Source of the DNA: Oikopleura dioica
Taxonomy: Eukaryota > Chordata > Appendicularia > Copelata > Oikopleuridae
Reading direction: 5' to 3'
Length of the DNA: 64,000 nucleotides
Assembly (NCBI GenBank): GCA_907165135.1
Contig: OU015569.1
Span: forward strand, 7,502,501 to 7,566,500
The notes under the pieces were generated by a model. The model was not told the origin of the DNA. It ran no database searches and saw only the letters and a program-made list of their open reading frames with translations. Shown piece by piece: positions 43,695 through 57,823 of this stretch. Made by a program: the position numbers and the translations under genes. Numbering within the stretch: the stretch's first letter is position 1; the number at the start of each line of letters is the position of its first letter.

Positions 43695-46600
43695 ATGGCG
43701 GATCGAGACACAAGGTATGAGAATATTATCATCGAGAATAGTTAATGCCAGGGTTAGTACATTACAAGTAAGCTTGTTTTTATCGCTTCTGAAATGTGCA
43801 AGTAACATCCGGGTACAGTAAATATAATGTGAATAAAACAAGAATTTGCAGCGATTACAGCGACTCCGACGATGAAGAACGCGGGCCAGATTTGAGGTGT
43901 CCGTTAGAGTTTCGACACGAGTTCTCACTCCTTTTTCATTTCACCAAAAAAGGACTTTTTCACTTTCGTGTTGCCATTTTCGCCACCTTTCTCATCAGAT
44001 CCATTTCATCATTCATTTCTAAAGCGAATTTTTACATCGTGTTAAAAATTCTCTTCATCCACCATAAGAGACATGGAATTTTCATCCTCTCAGTTTTACG
44101 TACACTTTCGCCAGTTTTTTTTAATCAGCTTCAAGCATCTGCTCCAAATCTGAAAAGGAATTAATGGCTACTGATGTTTTGGATCACGTTAAAGTTTCAG
44201 TTTGGCTGAAATTTTAAGAACTCATCAGAAAGCATTAATTCTCCTAGTCAAGCGCACAATTAACGTTTTATTAGATGGGATTTCTTTGAAGAAGTCGTGC
44301 TCAAAACACTATCGATCAAACAAGATAAATGGACTAAATTTGTCCAAAATGAAGATTACAGAAAGGTATCAACAACAAAAAATTGAGCATGATTGAGTTC
44401 TTTGGTAGGACTTTCTCGAGTTTCTCGAAAAGAGGGAGCGACTGTGGATTGGAGTTTTGCTACTTCCATCTGGTCAGTTGGCGACAATTTTCGAGCCTCC
44501 TGCAACTTCCAAAAACAAGGGCGTATTTTTCTACAAACAAGAAGAAGAGCCAGTTCCAAAAGAAAACATAAAAAAGTTAGTGGTCTTCGGCGATTTGTCC
44601 TCGCAATGTCTCGACCAATTCGGGGCTTTTGTTGACGACATCATGGATGATATTCTTGTGCACCACGACTCGGCTACCAGCTGGCCAACAGTCGTATCAG
44701 GAGATGTGCAAACAAACATGAATAAATTGAAATCAGAAGTGTACGAAATTGCCGGAAGCGTAAAGGGTCGGACGCTGTTACCTATGCCAGCAGGCATTGA
44801 ACAGATAGAAAGCGATGCACAAATCCGCGAAGTGATGGGTGTCATTGAAGGCATTGTCATTAAATGGGCGCATCAAATCAAGACTGTCCTTGATCTGAAG
44901 TCTTCCCAGGCGATGCTCGACGGATTTTTTCCGACTCCGCATGAAGAATTGCGCTTCTGGTCAGATCTAACTTCTAATCTTCAGTGCATCTATGATCAGC
45001 TAACATCCTCGAAGGTAATATTTCTTTTTCTATCATAAGTATTAGAGAGTTTCTAAGGTTCGCGAAATTGCTGCCATTTTGCAGGCCAAGCAATCGTCAT
45101 ATTACGATTCACTGGCGATGATGTATGACGACGTTAAAATCTGTCTGGAAGAAGCACGTGATATTTCCATGCATCTGAAGCCTCTTCGAAGTCTTCTTGA
45201 CGATATTGAGCAAACAGACCTTTCTGCAGTGGAGAAAAACTCGGTGCACTTCTTCATCTCGTATCGCTGATCTGGGCTACTTCTGATCACTATCGGCATC
45301 CTGCAAAGATTGTCGTTCTTCTCAGTGAAATTTCAAACTTCGTCATCGACTTGACGAAGACATTCATTGACGCCGATTCCATCCTCAAAGGAGAACTCGA
45401 CGAATCCTACGATTTGATCAAGACAGCGCTCAAAACCCTTCGTCGCTTCAAAGAAATGTATTTTGACTACTCTTCAAAATTGCCCGAATATTTCAAAAAA
45501 ACTGGCAAAAAGGTCGTTCTTTGGGACTTTCGACCAGAACTTGTCTTTCATCGTTTTGATCGTTTTGTGAAGCGAATAGAGCTCATCGAGGAATTCTTCT
45601 TGTCAAGTATTTCGATGATGAACCTTGAGAAAGTCGAAATTGGCGGATCACATGGCTCTGTCCTATCAGCAAAGGTCGGACAAATCTATGAAGAGTTTCA
45701 ACTGCTTCATTCCAAGATCGCCGACGCCGAGGTTGATCCACTCGATCACGATGATCAAAAATATGAACGACTCTACTCACTTTTCAAGAAAAAGCTGTAC
45801 GACTTAGACAGACGGCTAGGAGCAGTTCTTTGCGAAGCTTTCGAGGATTGCGTTAGCGTCGAAAGCATGTTCAAACTTATCGCGATCGCAAGCTCGTTGA
45901 TTGACAGAAAAGTCATTGGCGAGGATTTCGATCCAAAGTATAAAGAACTCGTCGGACAAATGGAAATCGAGATAGAACAAGCGAAAGAGATCTTTGAAGA
46001 ACAAAAGAGTGATCCACCCCTTTATAAAAATCAGCCACCTACAGCGGGAAAAATTCGATGGGCAGAAGACTTGCTGCAACGAGTCAAGACTCCAAGAGAA
46101 CGCTTCTTTCTCCTCGATCATCCTTTCGTCAAAAATGATGAAGCCAAGCTTGTTTTTAAGAAATTCGACGAGTTTGAAAAATTAATTGTTGACTTCAAAG
46201 ATGCGACATACAGACAGTGGGTTGCGAAGGTCGATGATGATTGCCAATTTAACCTTACGAAGCCCTTGCTAAGCAGAGATGAAGAGACCAAACTTATATC
46301 CGTAAATTTTAATTCGAAACTAGAAGCTGTTCTCCGCGAAGTACGGTACTTGGGATATCTTGGCTACGATAAGCTTCCAACATCTGCAGAGAACTTGTAC
46401 CAGAAAGATGAAACATTCCGTACATGGGTTTCTTCGCTCCGTCAAACTGTGCATTGGTACAATAAGATCAGAACGACAATTCTTGAAGTCGAGTTTCCAC
46501 TGGTCGAAGCTCAGCTAGCATCCATTGATCAGTTGCTCTCAAGAGGAGAAAAAGACCTAAGCTGGTCCACAGATGTCTACGACTACATTAAGCAAATCTA

Positions 46601-49600
46601 TGAAGCTGTTTCCGATTTACAAGTTCGCACTCAACGAGCTACTGACAACGTCACTAAGATTGAGGAAATAATGGCCACATGGATGAGTAGTACGATTTTC
46701 GAGCGAAAGAGTGATACTAAAGAACCAGGACTAATTAACTTGGCGAATAAAGATGATCGAATCCAGAAACGATACGAAACAATTAAAGCCAATGGCGAAG
46801 AGATCGTCAACCTTCTTGAAGAAAATATCCAACATTTCAAGGCTGATCCCGCGAACGCCGCCTGGGCTGCATACAAAGAGTTTATCGACGAAAAAATCGT
46901 TGAAGGTTTCTACAATGCTATTTCCTTTAATCTCGACTTCATGATGTCCAACATGTCGACTGATGTTCAACCATTTTTCGTTGCTGATCTGGAACTCCAT
47001 GCTCCCGATCTGGTATTTATTCCAAGTCTGAATCCAGACAAGCACGGAGGACTGCATGACATCGTTGATGATGTTATTAGTGACATTTACAAGATTTCTT
47101 CTCTTATGAAGAGAATAAGCGGCACTGAGAGCTACCAAGATCTTATGGAAAATCACTCGACGCTTGGAGAAATGAGAAATGATATAATGTCTCGTGTCCG
47201 GAAAGTTATCACGGATGCGGCGATCTTTACGAAAGAATTTGATTCGTATTCCTACCTGTGGCATGACGATTCCCAGGAATTCTTGCGACAGTTCCTCACA
47301 TACGGTCATATTTTGACGGAAGAAGAGATCCAAGCGCATGCAATTGAAGGCATCCCTGAAACTCCGCCCGAATTAGATCAATTTAAAGAGCAAATCGACT
47401 CTTACGAAGACCTCTTCGAAGTTGTGAACCAGTTCTCGCCAGAAAAACTTTCGATGGCTGGTTTAAAGTATCTCTTAAACCATTTAAGCATTCTCTGCTT
47501 AATATTGTGAAGAAATGGTCGTTTATGTTCAAGGACCATTTGATTAATCATATCGAAAAGAGCCTTGTGGACCTTGAAGACTTCATTGCCGACACGGATC
47601 TAGGGCTGTCTAAGCCTGTCCAGGACGGAGATTTCGAATCACTTGTTACAACGATGGGTCACATCAAAGAGTGTAAAGAGCGCCAAGAAAAGAACGACAC
47701 TATGTTTGAACCTCTCAAAGCATCGATTGAGCTTCTAAAGACTTACAATCATGAAATGTCGGAAGACGTCTACCGCCAGCTCAGCGACTTACCTGAGAAA
47801 TGGTCGAACACGAAAAAGATACTTGTGGGTGCGAAACAAAATGTTGCTCCATTGCAGAGCGCGCAAATGACCAAAATCAAGAACGATTCAAATGAATTCA
47901 ACACATTACAGTTTGTTCACCGTGAAGGCTTTAGAAAGCTGAACATGTTTAACTTTGCGTCAGAAGAGCCATATGCTGAGATCAATGTGGCGCACGCGGA
48001 AATAAAGCAAATGGAAGATCACATGCAAGAACTTGAAGATAATGCAAACTTATTCGAGGTCAACTTACCGGAGTTCAAGCAGTTGCGAGCTTCAAGGAAG
48101 GATCTTGGCCTGGTTAAAGAGGTTTGGGATCTTACAAAGATCGTCACCTCTTCGATGAGTGACTGGAAAACAACACTTTGGAAGCAGATCGACATTGAAA
48201 CGATGGAAAACGATACCAAACGTTTCGCAAAAGACATCCGTAAAGTTGATAAAGAAGCTCGAGGATGGGATGTTTTCGCAGGCCTTGAAACTGAAGTAAA
48301 GAACATGATCACCTCGCTGAGAGTTGTTGCCGAGCTACAAAATCCCTCGATTAGAGATCGTCATTGGCACCAGTTGATGAATGCGACCGGAGTCAGATTC
48401 ACGATGGACGAAAAGACAACATTGTTTGACCTCCTGAATCTCAACCTTCATCAACACGAAGAAACTGTCCGTGAAATCGTCGATAAGTCTTCTAAAGAGA
48501 TGGGCATGGAAAAAATGCTTAAAGATCTGGAACAAACTTGGTCTGCTCTTGAATTCGAGACCGATAAACATGGAGAAACAATGCTCATTCGATCTTCAGA
48601 AGATCTCGTTGAGGTTCTAGAAGACAACCAAGTCCAGCTTCAGAACTTAATGAGTTCGAAATACATCGCTCACTTCCTTGAAGCAGTATCGGGTTGGCAA
48701 AAGCAACTTTCGACGACGGACTCAGTCATGTCGTTGTGGCTTGAAGTTCAACGTACGTGGTCCTACCTGGAGAGTATTTTCATTGGTTCCGAGGACATTC
48801 GACGACAGCTTCCCGAAGATTCTGATAGATTCGATGGAATCGATCGTGATTTTAAAGTAATCATGAAAGAAGCCGAAAACGATCTCAATGTTGTGAATGC
48901 TACAAACAAGGATGGTCTATTCGAAAAACTAGAATCTCTTCAAGAAAGGCTCACACTTTGCGAAAAGTCTCTTGCTGAATACTTGGAGACAAAACGGCTT
49001 ATTTTCCCTCGATTTTACTTCGTGTCTACGACAACCCTGCTCGATATTTTATCGAACGGTAACAATCCACGGGTAATAGCCAAGCATTTATCGAAGCTTT
49101 TCGACAACACGACCGATTTAAAGTTCAAAGGAGAGTCAAAATCGGCGATTGGGATGTTTTCCTCGGAACGGGAGTACGTTGATTTCCAAGAAGAGTGTAA
49201 TTGCGATGGTCAAGTTGAGGTTTGGCTCAATCGGGTAATGGACTCAATGCGCGCTGCAGTGAGACATTATCTGGCGGAAGCCGTCGTTACGTATGAAGAA
49301 AAAGCGCGTGAGAAATGGCTTTTTGATTATGCAGCTCAAGTGGCGCTCACGACAACTCAGATTTGGTGGACGACAGAAGTTGGAATCGCTTTTGGTCGCC
49401 TTGAAGAAGGCTATGAGAACGCGATGAAAGAGTACTCAAAGAAGCAAATTACTCAGCTCAACAATCTTATCACATTGCTACTTGGTGACCTTAGCAAGGG
49501 CGACCGACAGAAAATCATGACAATTTGTACGATAGACGTTCACGCGCGTGACGTTGTGCTTGGTCTTATCTCGAACAAGACTGACAACTCACAGGACTTT

Positions 49601-52600
49601 ATTTGGCAGCGTCAGATGCGGGCGCGATGGGACGAGTCTCAGCAGCATTGCTTTGTAAATGCGTGCGATGCTCAATTCAAGTACTCGTACGAGTATTTGG
49701 GGAATACGCCCAGACTTGTTGTAACTCCATTGACGGATCGATGCTATATTACGCTCACACAGTCCTTGCACTTGATTATGGGCGGGGCTCCGGCGGGACC
49801 TGCCGGTACGGGTAAAACAGAAACGACGAAAGATCTTGGAAGGGCGATCGGGATCAAAGTCTACGTGTTCAACTGCTCTGAACAAATGGATTACAAGTCT
49901 GTTGGCAACATCTACAAAGGCCTGGCACAAACTGGCGCCTGGGGTTGCTTCGACGAGTTCAATCGAATCGCCATCGAAGTACTCTCAGTCGTTGCGGTGC
50001 AAGTGAAAACAATCCAAGATGCAATCAAGGACAAAAAAGAGCGTTTTGTCTTTGAAGGAGAAGAAATTCAACTCGTCCCAACAGTTGGCATCTTCATCAC
50101 AATGAATCCCGGATACGCCGGCCGAACAGAACTACCTGAAAATCTTAAAGCTCTCTTCCGTCCATGCGCTATGGTTGTTCCCGATTTTGAACTCATCGCT
50201 GAAAACATGCTGCTCGCGGAAGGCTTTTTGGAAGCGAAATATCTGGCAAAGAAATTTATCACGCTGTACACTCTTTGTAGAGAGCTGCTCTCGAAGCAAT
50301 TTCACTACGATTGGGGCTTGAGGGCGATCAAATCTGTTCTTGTTGTTGCCGGCAAACTCAAACGAGACGACAGACAGCGACCGGAAGATCAAGTTCTCAT
50401 GCGAGCACTGAGAGATTTCAACGTCCCGAAAATCGTGACTGACGATATGCCGATCTTCCTAGGCCTCATTGGAGATCTCTTCCCTGCTTTGGATGTTCCA
50501 AGAAAGCAAGATATTGAGCTTGAAAAAATGGTTAAAAAATCGGTGCTTGACTTGAAATTACAGGCAGAGGACTCTTTCTGTCTCAAGGTTGTCCAGCTGG
50601 AGGAACTTCTAAATGTGCGGCATTCAGTCTTTGTGATTGGTCACGCTGGAACTGGAAAATCCAAAATTCTCAAATCACTTCAGCGCACCTATCAGAATAT
50701 GAACAGGAAACCAGTGTGTGTTGACTTAAATCCAAAGGCGGTTTCTAATGATGAGCTTTTCGGAGTGATCAATCCAGCCACTCGAGAATGGAAGGATGGC
50801 CTCTTTTCGACGATCATGAGAGACATGGCTAACATTAGTCATAATGGACCGAAATGGATTTTGCTTGATGGTGACATCGATCCTATGTGGATTGAGTCCC
50901 TGAACACGGTGATGGATGACAACAAAGTACTCACTCTCGCGTCAAATGAGCGAATCCCACTCAATCCATCAATGCGACTTGTTTTTGAAATATCGAGTTT
51001 GAGAACAGCCACTCCAGCTACTGTTTCCCGAGCTGGTATACTGTTTCTTAACGCAAGTGACCTTGGCTGGAATCCCATTGTGACATCGTGGATTGAAACC
51101 CGCGAAATTCAAGCTGAACGAGCGAATATGATCATACTGTTCGAGAAATATGTTCCACCTTGTTTAGAAGCTCTGCGAACGAAATTCAAAACGATCACTC
51201 CTATTCCCGAGACGGCGTACTTGCATATGCTTTGTTATCTGATGGAGAGCCTCCTTACTCCTGAAAACGCGCCAGAGGGCTCAACAAAAGATATCTACGA
51301 GCTATACTTTGTTTGGGCTTGCGTATGGGCCTTTGGCGGTGCTTTGTTCCAGGATCAGCTTGTGGATCATCGAGTGGAGTTTTCCAAATGGTGGTGCGCT
51401 GAGTTCAAGACTATCAAGTTTCCAACAGCGGGAACTGTATTCGACTATTACATCTCTCCCGAACGCAAGTGGTGCCACTGGTCTGAGAAATGTGCGGAAA
51501 CTCAATTCAACTACGACCCGGATATGCCACTTCAGGCTACTATGGTACCAACTGCAGAGACCACAAGAGTTCGATTCTTTATGGACATGCTCATGGAACG
51601 CAAAAAGCCAGTCATGCTCGTTGGAGGCGCTGGGTCCGGCAAAACCGTGTTGATCCAGTCAAGACTTTCAAGTTTTGGGGAGGATTACGTGATCACAAAT
51701 GTGCCGTTTAACTTCTACACTTCCTCGATGATGTTGCAAAATGTACTAGAAAAGCCGCTAGAGAAAAAAGCTGGGCGAAATTTCGGGCCCCCAGGATCTC
51801 GTAAACTCGTGTATTTCATCGACGACATGAATATGCCAGAAGTTGATGAATATGGAACGGTCCAACCTCATACACTTATTCGACAGCATCTAGACTACAA
51901 CCACTGGTACGACAGAAGTAAACTTACCCTCAAGGAAATTCATAATTGTCAATATGTTGCTGCTATGAACCCAACTGCCGGTTCTTTTACCATCAATCCG
52001 CGCTTGCAACGACATTTTTCTGTTTTCGCCATTTCATTCCCTGGAGGAGATTCGCTGGAAAACATTTACAAACAGATTCTGACTCAGCATTTGACACTTA
52101 ATAAGTTCCATCCTTCTGTCATAAAACACTCAGATGCAATCATCAAGGCTGCTCTTGCTGTGCACACGCGCATTTCATCGACCTTTTTGCCCACACCAAT
52201 CAAGTTCCATTACAACTTCAACCTGCGCGACCTCTCCAACATCTTTCAAGGTGTTTTATTCGCCATTCCAGACATGATTAAAACTCCACTTGCGCTGAGC
52301 CGACTATACATGCACGAGGCTACGCGTGTTTACCATGATAAATTCACCGACGCTAAAGATATGGAGACTTTCGACGAGGTTCTGCGTGATATAGCAGTCA
52401 AAACATTCGACGACATGGAAGCAAGTGAACTGATGGCTTCGCCTAACAAGTTCTGTCACTTTTCTGTGGGCATCGGAGAACCTAAATACGGCCAAGTAGA
52501 AAGCTGGGAATCCATCAACAAAATCCTAGTTGATGCTCTTGAGGCTTACAACGATGTCAATGCCGCGATGAAACTTGTACTCTTTGAAGACGCGATGAGC

Positions 52601-55600
52601 CACGTTCTCAGAATAAATCGTATCCTCGAAATGCCCAGAGGAAATGCTCTCCTTGTTGGTGTCGGCGGTTCAGGAAAACAGTCGCTGTCTAGACTCGCTG
52701 CTTATATCTCCGGCCTTGATGTCTTCCAGATTCAGCTTCGAAAGGGCTACGGAATCGGTGATCTCAAAGTCGATCTCGCATCACAGTACATCAAAGCTGG
52801 AGTTAAGAACCAACCAATCATGTTTTTAATGACTGATGCGCAAGTTCCACAAGAAGATTTCCTTGTACTCATTAACGATTTACTTGCTTCGGGTGAGATT
52901 CCTGGGCTTTTCGCGGACGATGAAATCGACGAAATCATAAGTGCTGTGCGAAATGACGTTAAAGCCACGGGAATGGATGACTCAAGAGACAACTGCTGGT
53001 CTTTCTTCATTGATCGGGTTCGTCGAACGCTTAAGGTTGTGCTTTGCTTCTCACCAGTTGGAACGAAGCTTCGTGTACGAGCACGAAAATTTCCAGCACT
53101 AGTCAATTGCACTTCTATAGATTGGTTCCATGAATGGCCAGAAGAAGCTCTCAGAAGCGTGTCTCTAAGATTCCTTTCTGAGATAGAAGAGGTCCCAGAA
53201 GAGCTCAAAGTCTCCGTTTCCGAAACAATGTCATTTGTCCACTCTAAAGTCAATGAAATGTCGACAATCTATCGCGAAAACGACAGGCGATACAACTATA
53301 CTACGCCGAAGTCATTCTTGGAACAAATCAATCTCTACCAAAACCTTCTAAAAATGAAACGCGATGAGCTTTTGGCTAATATGGAACGTCTTGAAAATGG
53401 CCTTGAGAAACTTCGCTCGACAAGTAGTCAAGTTGACGACTTGAAAGGAAAATTAGCATCACAAGAAGTCGAGCTAAATGTCAAAAATGATAACGCAGAT
53501 AAATTGATCAAGGAGGTTGCAATCAAAAAGGAACTTGTCGATAAAGAAACTGCGGCGGCGGAAATCGAAGAAGAAAAAGTTAAGGTTATCCGCGAAGAAG
53601 TCGCCATCAAGCAAGCTGACTGCGAAAAAGATTTGGCTGCTGCTGAACCAGCACTCATTGCTGCGAAAGCGGCCCTTGATACATTAAACAGGGGCAATTT
53701 GACTGAATTAAGGGGGTTTTCAAAGCCCCCGGATGGCGTCGACAAAGTAACAGCCGCATGCATGGTTTTGCTTGCACCAGGTGGAAAGATTCCAAAAGAC
53801 AGAAGCTTCAACGCAGCAAGGAAAACTCTCATGACAAAAGTTGACGATTTCTTGAATAACCTTATCAACTATGACAAAGAAAATATTCCTGAAAGTGCCC
53901 TAAATGCTGTGAAGCCATATTTGAATGATCCAAGTTTCGACCCTAAAAAAATAGAGAAGAAATCTGTTGCAGCAGCCGGACTGTGCGCTTGGGCCATAAA
54001 TATTGTCGAGTACTATAGGATTTTTTGCGATGTTGAGCCAAAAAGGATCGCACTTGAAGAAGCAAATGAGAGAAAAGCCGAAGCGGAGGATAAATTTAAC
54101 AAAATTCAAGAGAAGCTTCAGAATCTTCGAGACAACATGAAAGAACTAACTGATCGATACGATGCTGCTACAGCTGAAAAACAAAAATGCCAAGATGAAG
54201 CTGATCAAACCGCAGCGACGATTGCGCTTGCGAACCGACTTGTTTCCGGACTTGCATCAGAGAATGTTCGATGGGCTGAAGCCGTTGAAACATTCCAAAA
54301 GAATGAGAAGATGCTTCCAGGAGACGTTCTTCTTATAACTGCTTTTATCAGCTACTTCGGGTACTTCACTAAAGCTTACCGTCGAGAGATGCTAGACGAT
54401 CACATCTTACCCTTCATCAAATCGTTAAAAACACCGATCCCGATAACAGAAGATCTTGATCCTATCAGAATGCTGACAGATGACGCCACGGTTGCTGGAT
54501 GGAATAACCAAGGACTTCCAGCCGATAGGATGTCCATGGAAAACGCGACAATTTTGTCTACTTGCGATCGATGGCCTCTGATGGTTGACCCCCAACTTCA
54601 AGGTATCAAGTGGATCAAGAAGAAGTTCGAAGGTAGTGGCTTTCATGTCGTCCGACTTGGCAATAAAGGATATCTTGACACAATTGAGCGTGCTGTTTCA
54701 AATGGAGACACGGTTCTTATTGAAAACCTCGGTGAGACAACAGATCCTGTTCTTGACCCATTGCTCGGACGAAACACCATCAAAAAGGGAAGATTCATTC
54801 AAATTGGAGACAAAGAAGTTGACTTCAATCCTAACTTCCGTTTGATTCTGCATACAAAACTCGCAAATCCTCACTATCAACCAGAAATGCAAGCTCAGTG
54901 CACACTTATAAATTTCACAGTGACTCGAGAAGGACTAGAGGACCAACTTTTGGCAGATGTTGTTGCTGCTGAACGACCTGATCTTGAAGCAGAGAAAGCG
55001 AAACTTACAACACAACAAAATGAGTTCAAAATCACACTGAAGGGACTCGAAGATAACCTTTTGGCGAGACTATCGTCTGCTTCTGGAAATTTCCTCGGTG
55101 ACCATGAGCTTGTCGAAAACTTGGAGACAACGAAGAGAACTGCTGCCGAGATTGAAATTCAAGTTGCAGAAGCTAAAATAACCGAAGAAAAGATTAATCA
55201 AGCTCGTGAGAACTATCGCCCTGCGGCAAATAGAGCATCTCTTCTCTACTTTATTCTTGACGATTTGAACAAGATTCACCCGATGTACCAATTCTCCCTG
55301 AAAGCTTTCAATGTAGTTTTTGCGAAGTCAATTGAGAGAGCTGAACAAGCTGAGCAAGTTAAAGCGCGTGTTGCTAATCTGATTGACTCGACCTCATATT
55401 CAGTCTATATTTATGCTTCTCGAGGTCTTTTTGAAAAGGACAAGTTGACTTTTACGGCGCAGATGGCATTCCAAGTTCTTTTGAATAGAGGTGAAATCGC
55501 CCCAGCAGAACTCGACTTTTTGCTACGCTTTCCAACAAAGTCAAATGTAACCAGTCCTGTCGACTTCTTGAATGATCAACTCTGGGGAGGTGTCCTATGT

Positions 55601-57738
55601 CTGTCAGAAATGGATGAATTCCGTGGATTGGAGAAAGACATCGAGGGTTCAGCTAAACGATGGAAGAAGTTTATCGAGTCGGAAGCTCCTGAGAAGGAGA
55701 AATTCCCTCAAGAATGGAAAAACAAATCACCGCTCCAAAAACTCTGCATGATGCGTTGTTTTAGACCCGATCGGATGACTTATGCAGTTACTGAATTCAT
55801 TTCAGATAAACTCCACCCGAAATACACTGAAAATAGATCAGTTCCATTTTCTCAGTCATTTGAAGAAACTGGCCCTGCCACTCCAACATTCTTCATTCTC
55901 TCGCCTGGTGTTGATCCTCTCAAGGATGTAGAAGCACTTGGCAGAAAACTCGGCTTCACTTTCGCAAAACGAAACTTTCATAACGTCTCTCTCGGACAAG
56001 GACAAGAAGTTGTAGCGGAGCAAGCGATGGAACAAGCAGCGAAGGAGGGGCATTGGGTTATTCTTCAAAATGTTCACTTAGTGGCGAAATGGCTGCCGAC
56101 TCTCGAAAAACTTTTGGAAGAATACGCTGAAGGCTCTCATCCAGATCTTCGTGTATTTTTGTCAGCCGAACCAGCTGGTTCGCCAGAATCTCATATCATC
56201 CCGCAAGGCATACTCGAAAACTCAATCAAGATCACAAACGAACCTCCAACTGGAATTTTGGCAAATTTACATAAAGCACTTGACAATTTCAACCAGGAAA
56301 CCTTGGAGCAGTGCTCAAGAGAGAACGAGTTCAAATCAATTCTGAATTCCGTTTGCTATTTTCACGCTGTTGTATCAGAGCGTACGAAATTTGGTCCTCA
56401 AGGAAGGGGTTCGAAAATTGATAAAGAAAAAATGAATTTTTTTCAATTTTTTTACGAGAAATTATAACATAATTGAACCACTTTAAAGGTTGGAACAGAG
56501 TTTACCCGTTCAATGCTGGAGATCTTACGATCTCAATCGACGTTCTGCTGAATTATCTTGAAGTTAACTCGAAAGTCCCATGGGACGATCTTCGATATCT
56601 CTTTGGCGAGATCATGTATGGCGGGCATATCACTGACGATTGGGATCGAAGACTTTGCAGGACGTATCTGCTTGAGTATATGAGCCCCGAGCAACTCGAA
56701 GGAGAGCTATTCCTCGCACCAGGTTACGCAGTTCCACCAAACTCGGACTATCAAGGATACCATGCGTATATTGACGAGAATCTCCCACCTGAAAGTCCTT
56801 ATCTTTATGGACTGCATCCGAACGCAGAAATAGGAGTGCTTACAAAAACCTCTGAGAATCTTTTCCGAACGCTGCTCGAGATGCAACCCAAAGACGCCGC
56901 TGCAAGTGGCGAGGGAGCAGTGACAATGGAAGAGAAAGTACAGCAAATTCTAGAAACTATCGCAGAGAAGCTGCCAGAAGAATTCGTCATGTACGAGCTA
57001 GCTGGTAGAGTCGAAGAGGTTACTCCATATACAGTAGTTGCACTGCAAGAAGCCGAACGTATGAACAATCTGTTGAACGAAATTTCATCATCGATCAAAA
57101 GCGTAAGCTTAGGGCTCAAGGGTGAACTTACAATCACGCCAGCGATGGAATCGTTGATGAATTCGTTCTTTATCGACCAAGTGCCAGAGTCCTGGCAGAA
57201 ACTTGCCTACCCATCTATGCTTGGCCTAACTGCCTGGTACGACGACTTTTTGAGCAGAATTCGATTCTTGGAAGCATGGGTTACTGATTTCGCAATGCCT
57301 AATACTGTTTGGTTGGGTGGCCTTTTCAACCCGCAATCCTTCCTGACTGCTATTATGCAAAGCATGGCCAGAAAGAACGAGTGGCCGCTCGATAAGATGG
57401 CACTTTCTGTTGACGTACTCAAAAAAACCGTAGAAGATATCCAGGCGCCACCTCGAGAGGGAACTTACTTGAGCAATCTGTTCATGGAAGGCGCTCGCTG
57501 GGACTCACAAGCTGGCTGCATCGCTGAGAGCAAATTGAAGGATCTTCTCCCTGCGATGCCTGTGCTTTACGTGAAAGCTGTGCCCATCGACCGACTAGAG
57601 ACTAAGAATATGTACGAATGTCCTGTCTACAAAACACAAGACCGCGGTCCTAACTTCGTGTGGACATTCAACCTGCGCACAAAAGATCACGAGAACAAAT
57701 GGATTTTGGGAGGAGTTGCTCTTCTCCTTCAGAACTAA
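43695..57738 (+). CDS. Axonemal outer-arm dynein heavy chain, DNAH9/11/17 (beta) type; two frameshifts
   Basis: Motor subunit of ciliary outer dynein arms. Exons 43695-43714, 43852-43896, 44275-44365 and 44409-45014 encode the acidic N-terminus and first tail segment ([19 protein letters not shown]); then one exon 45085-56402; then 56489-57738. Tail domains are followed by six AAA modules: AAA1 P-loop [13 protein letters not shown] (~residue 1826) with Walker [12 protein letters not shown]2 GHAGTGKSK (~2107), AAA3 GGAGSGKT (~2434), AAA4 GVGGSGKQ (~2780), the coiled-coil stalk with microtubule-binding tip (~2990-3330), AAA5/6 and the C-terminal domain. The motif [20 protein letters not shown] favours the DNAH9/11/17 branch. 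Frames break at A5 runs 45235-45239 and 47443-47447; one added base at each gives 4,444 codons including stop, the size expected for this branch. The last intron (56403-56488) is GA-AG. Confidence 0.95.
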
Positions 57739-57817
57739 TTTCCGATCCGTGAAATATATTTTTGAATACACATCTTTATTCTTATTGCCAATCACTGTAA
57801 ATATCAAATCTACCTCA

Positions 57818-57823
57818 AATAAA
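57818..57823 (+). other. Polyadenylation signal AATAAA of the dynein gene
   Basis: AATAAA 80 bases after the dynein stop codon, in an AT-rich 3' flank. Position and strand fit a cleavage site shortly downstream. Confidence 0.55.

Noticed and set aside
43569-43928. 119-codon minus-strand ORF over the dynein 5' exons
   Set aside because: Antisense to two well-supported dynein exons and their intron; no motif, no splice context.
46731-47339. 202-codon minus-strand ORF inside the dynein exon
   Set aside because: Antisense shadow of the dynein tail; no independent motif or start context.
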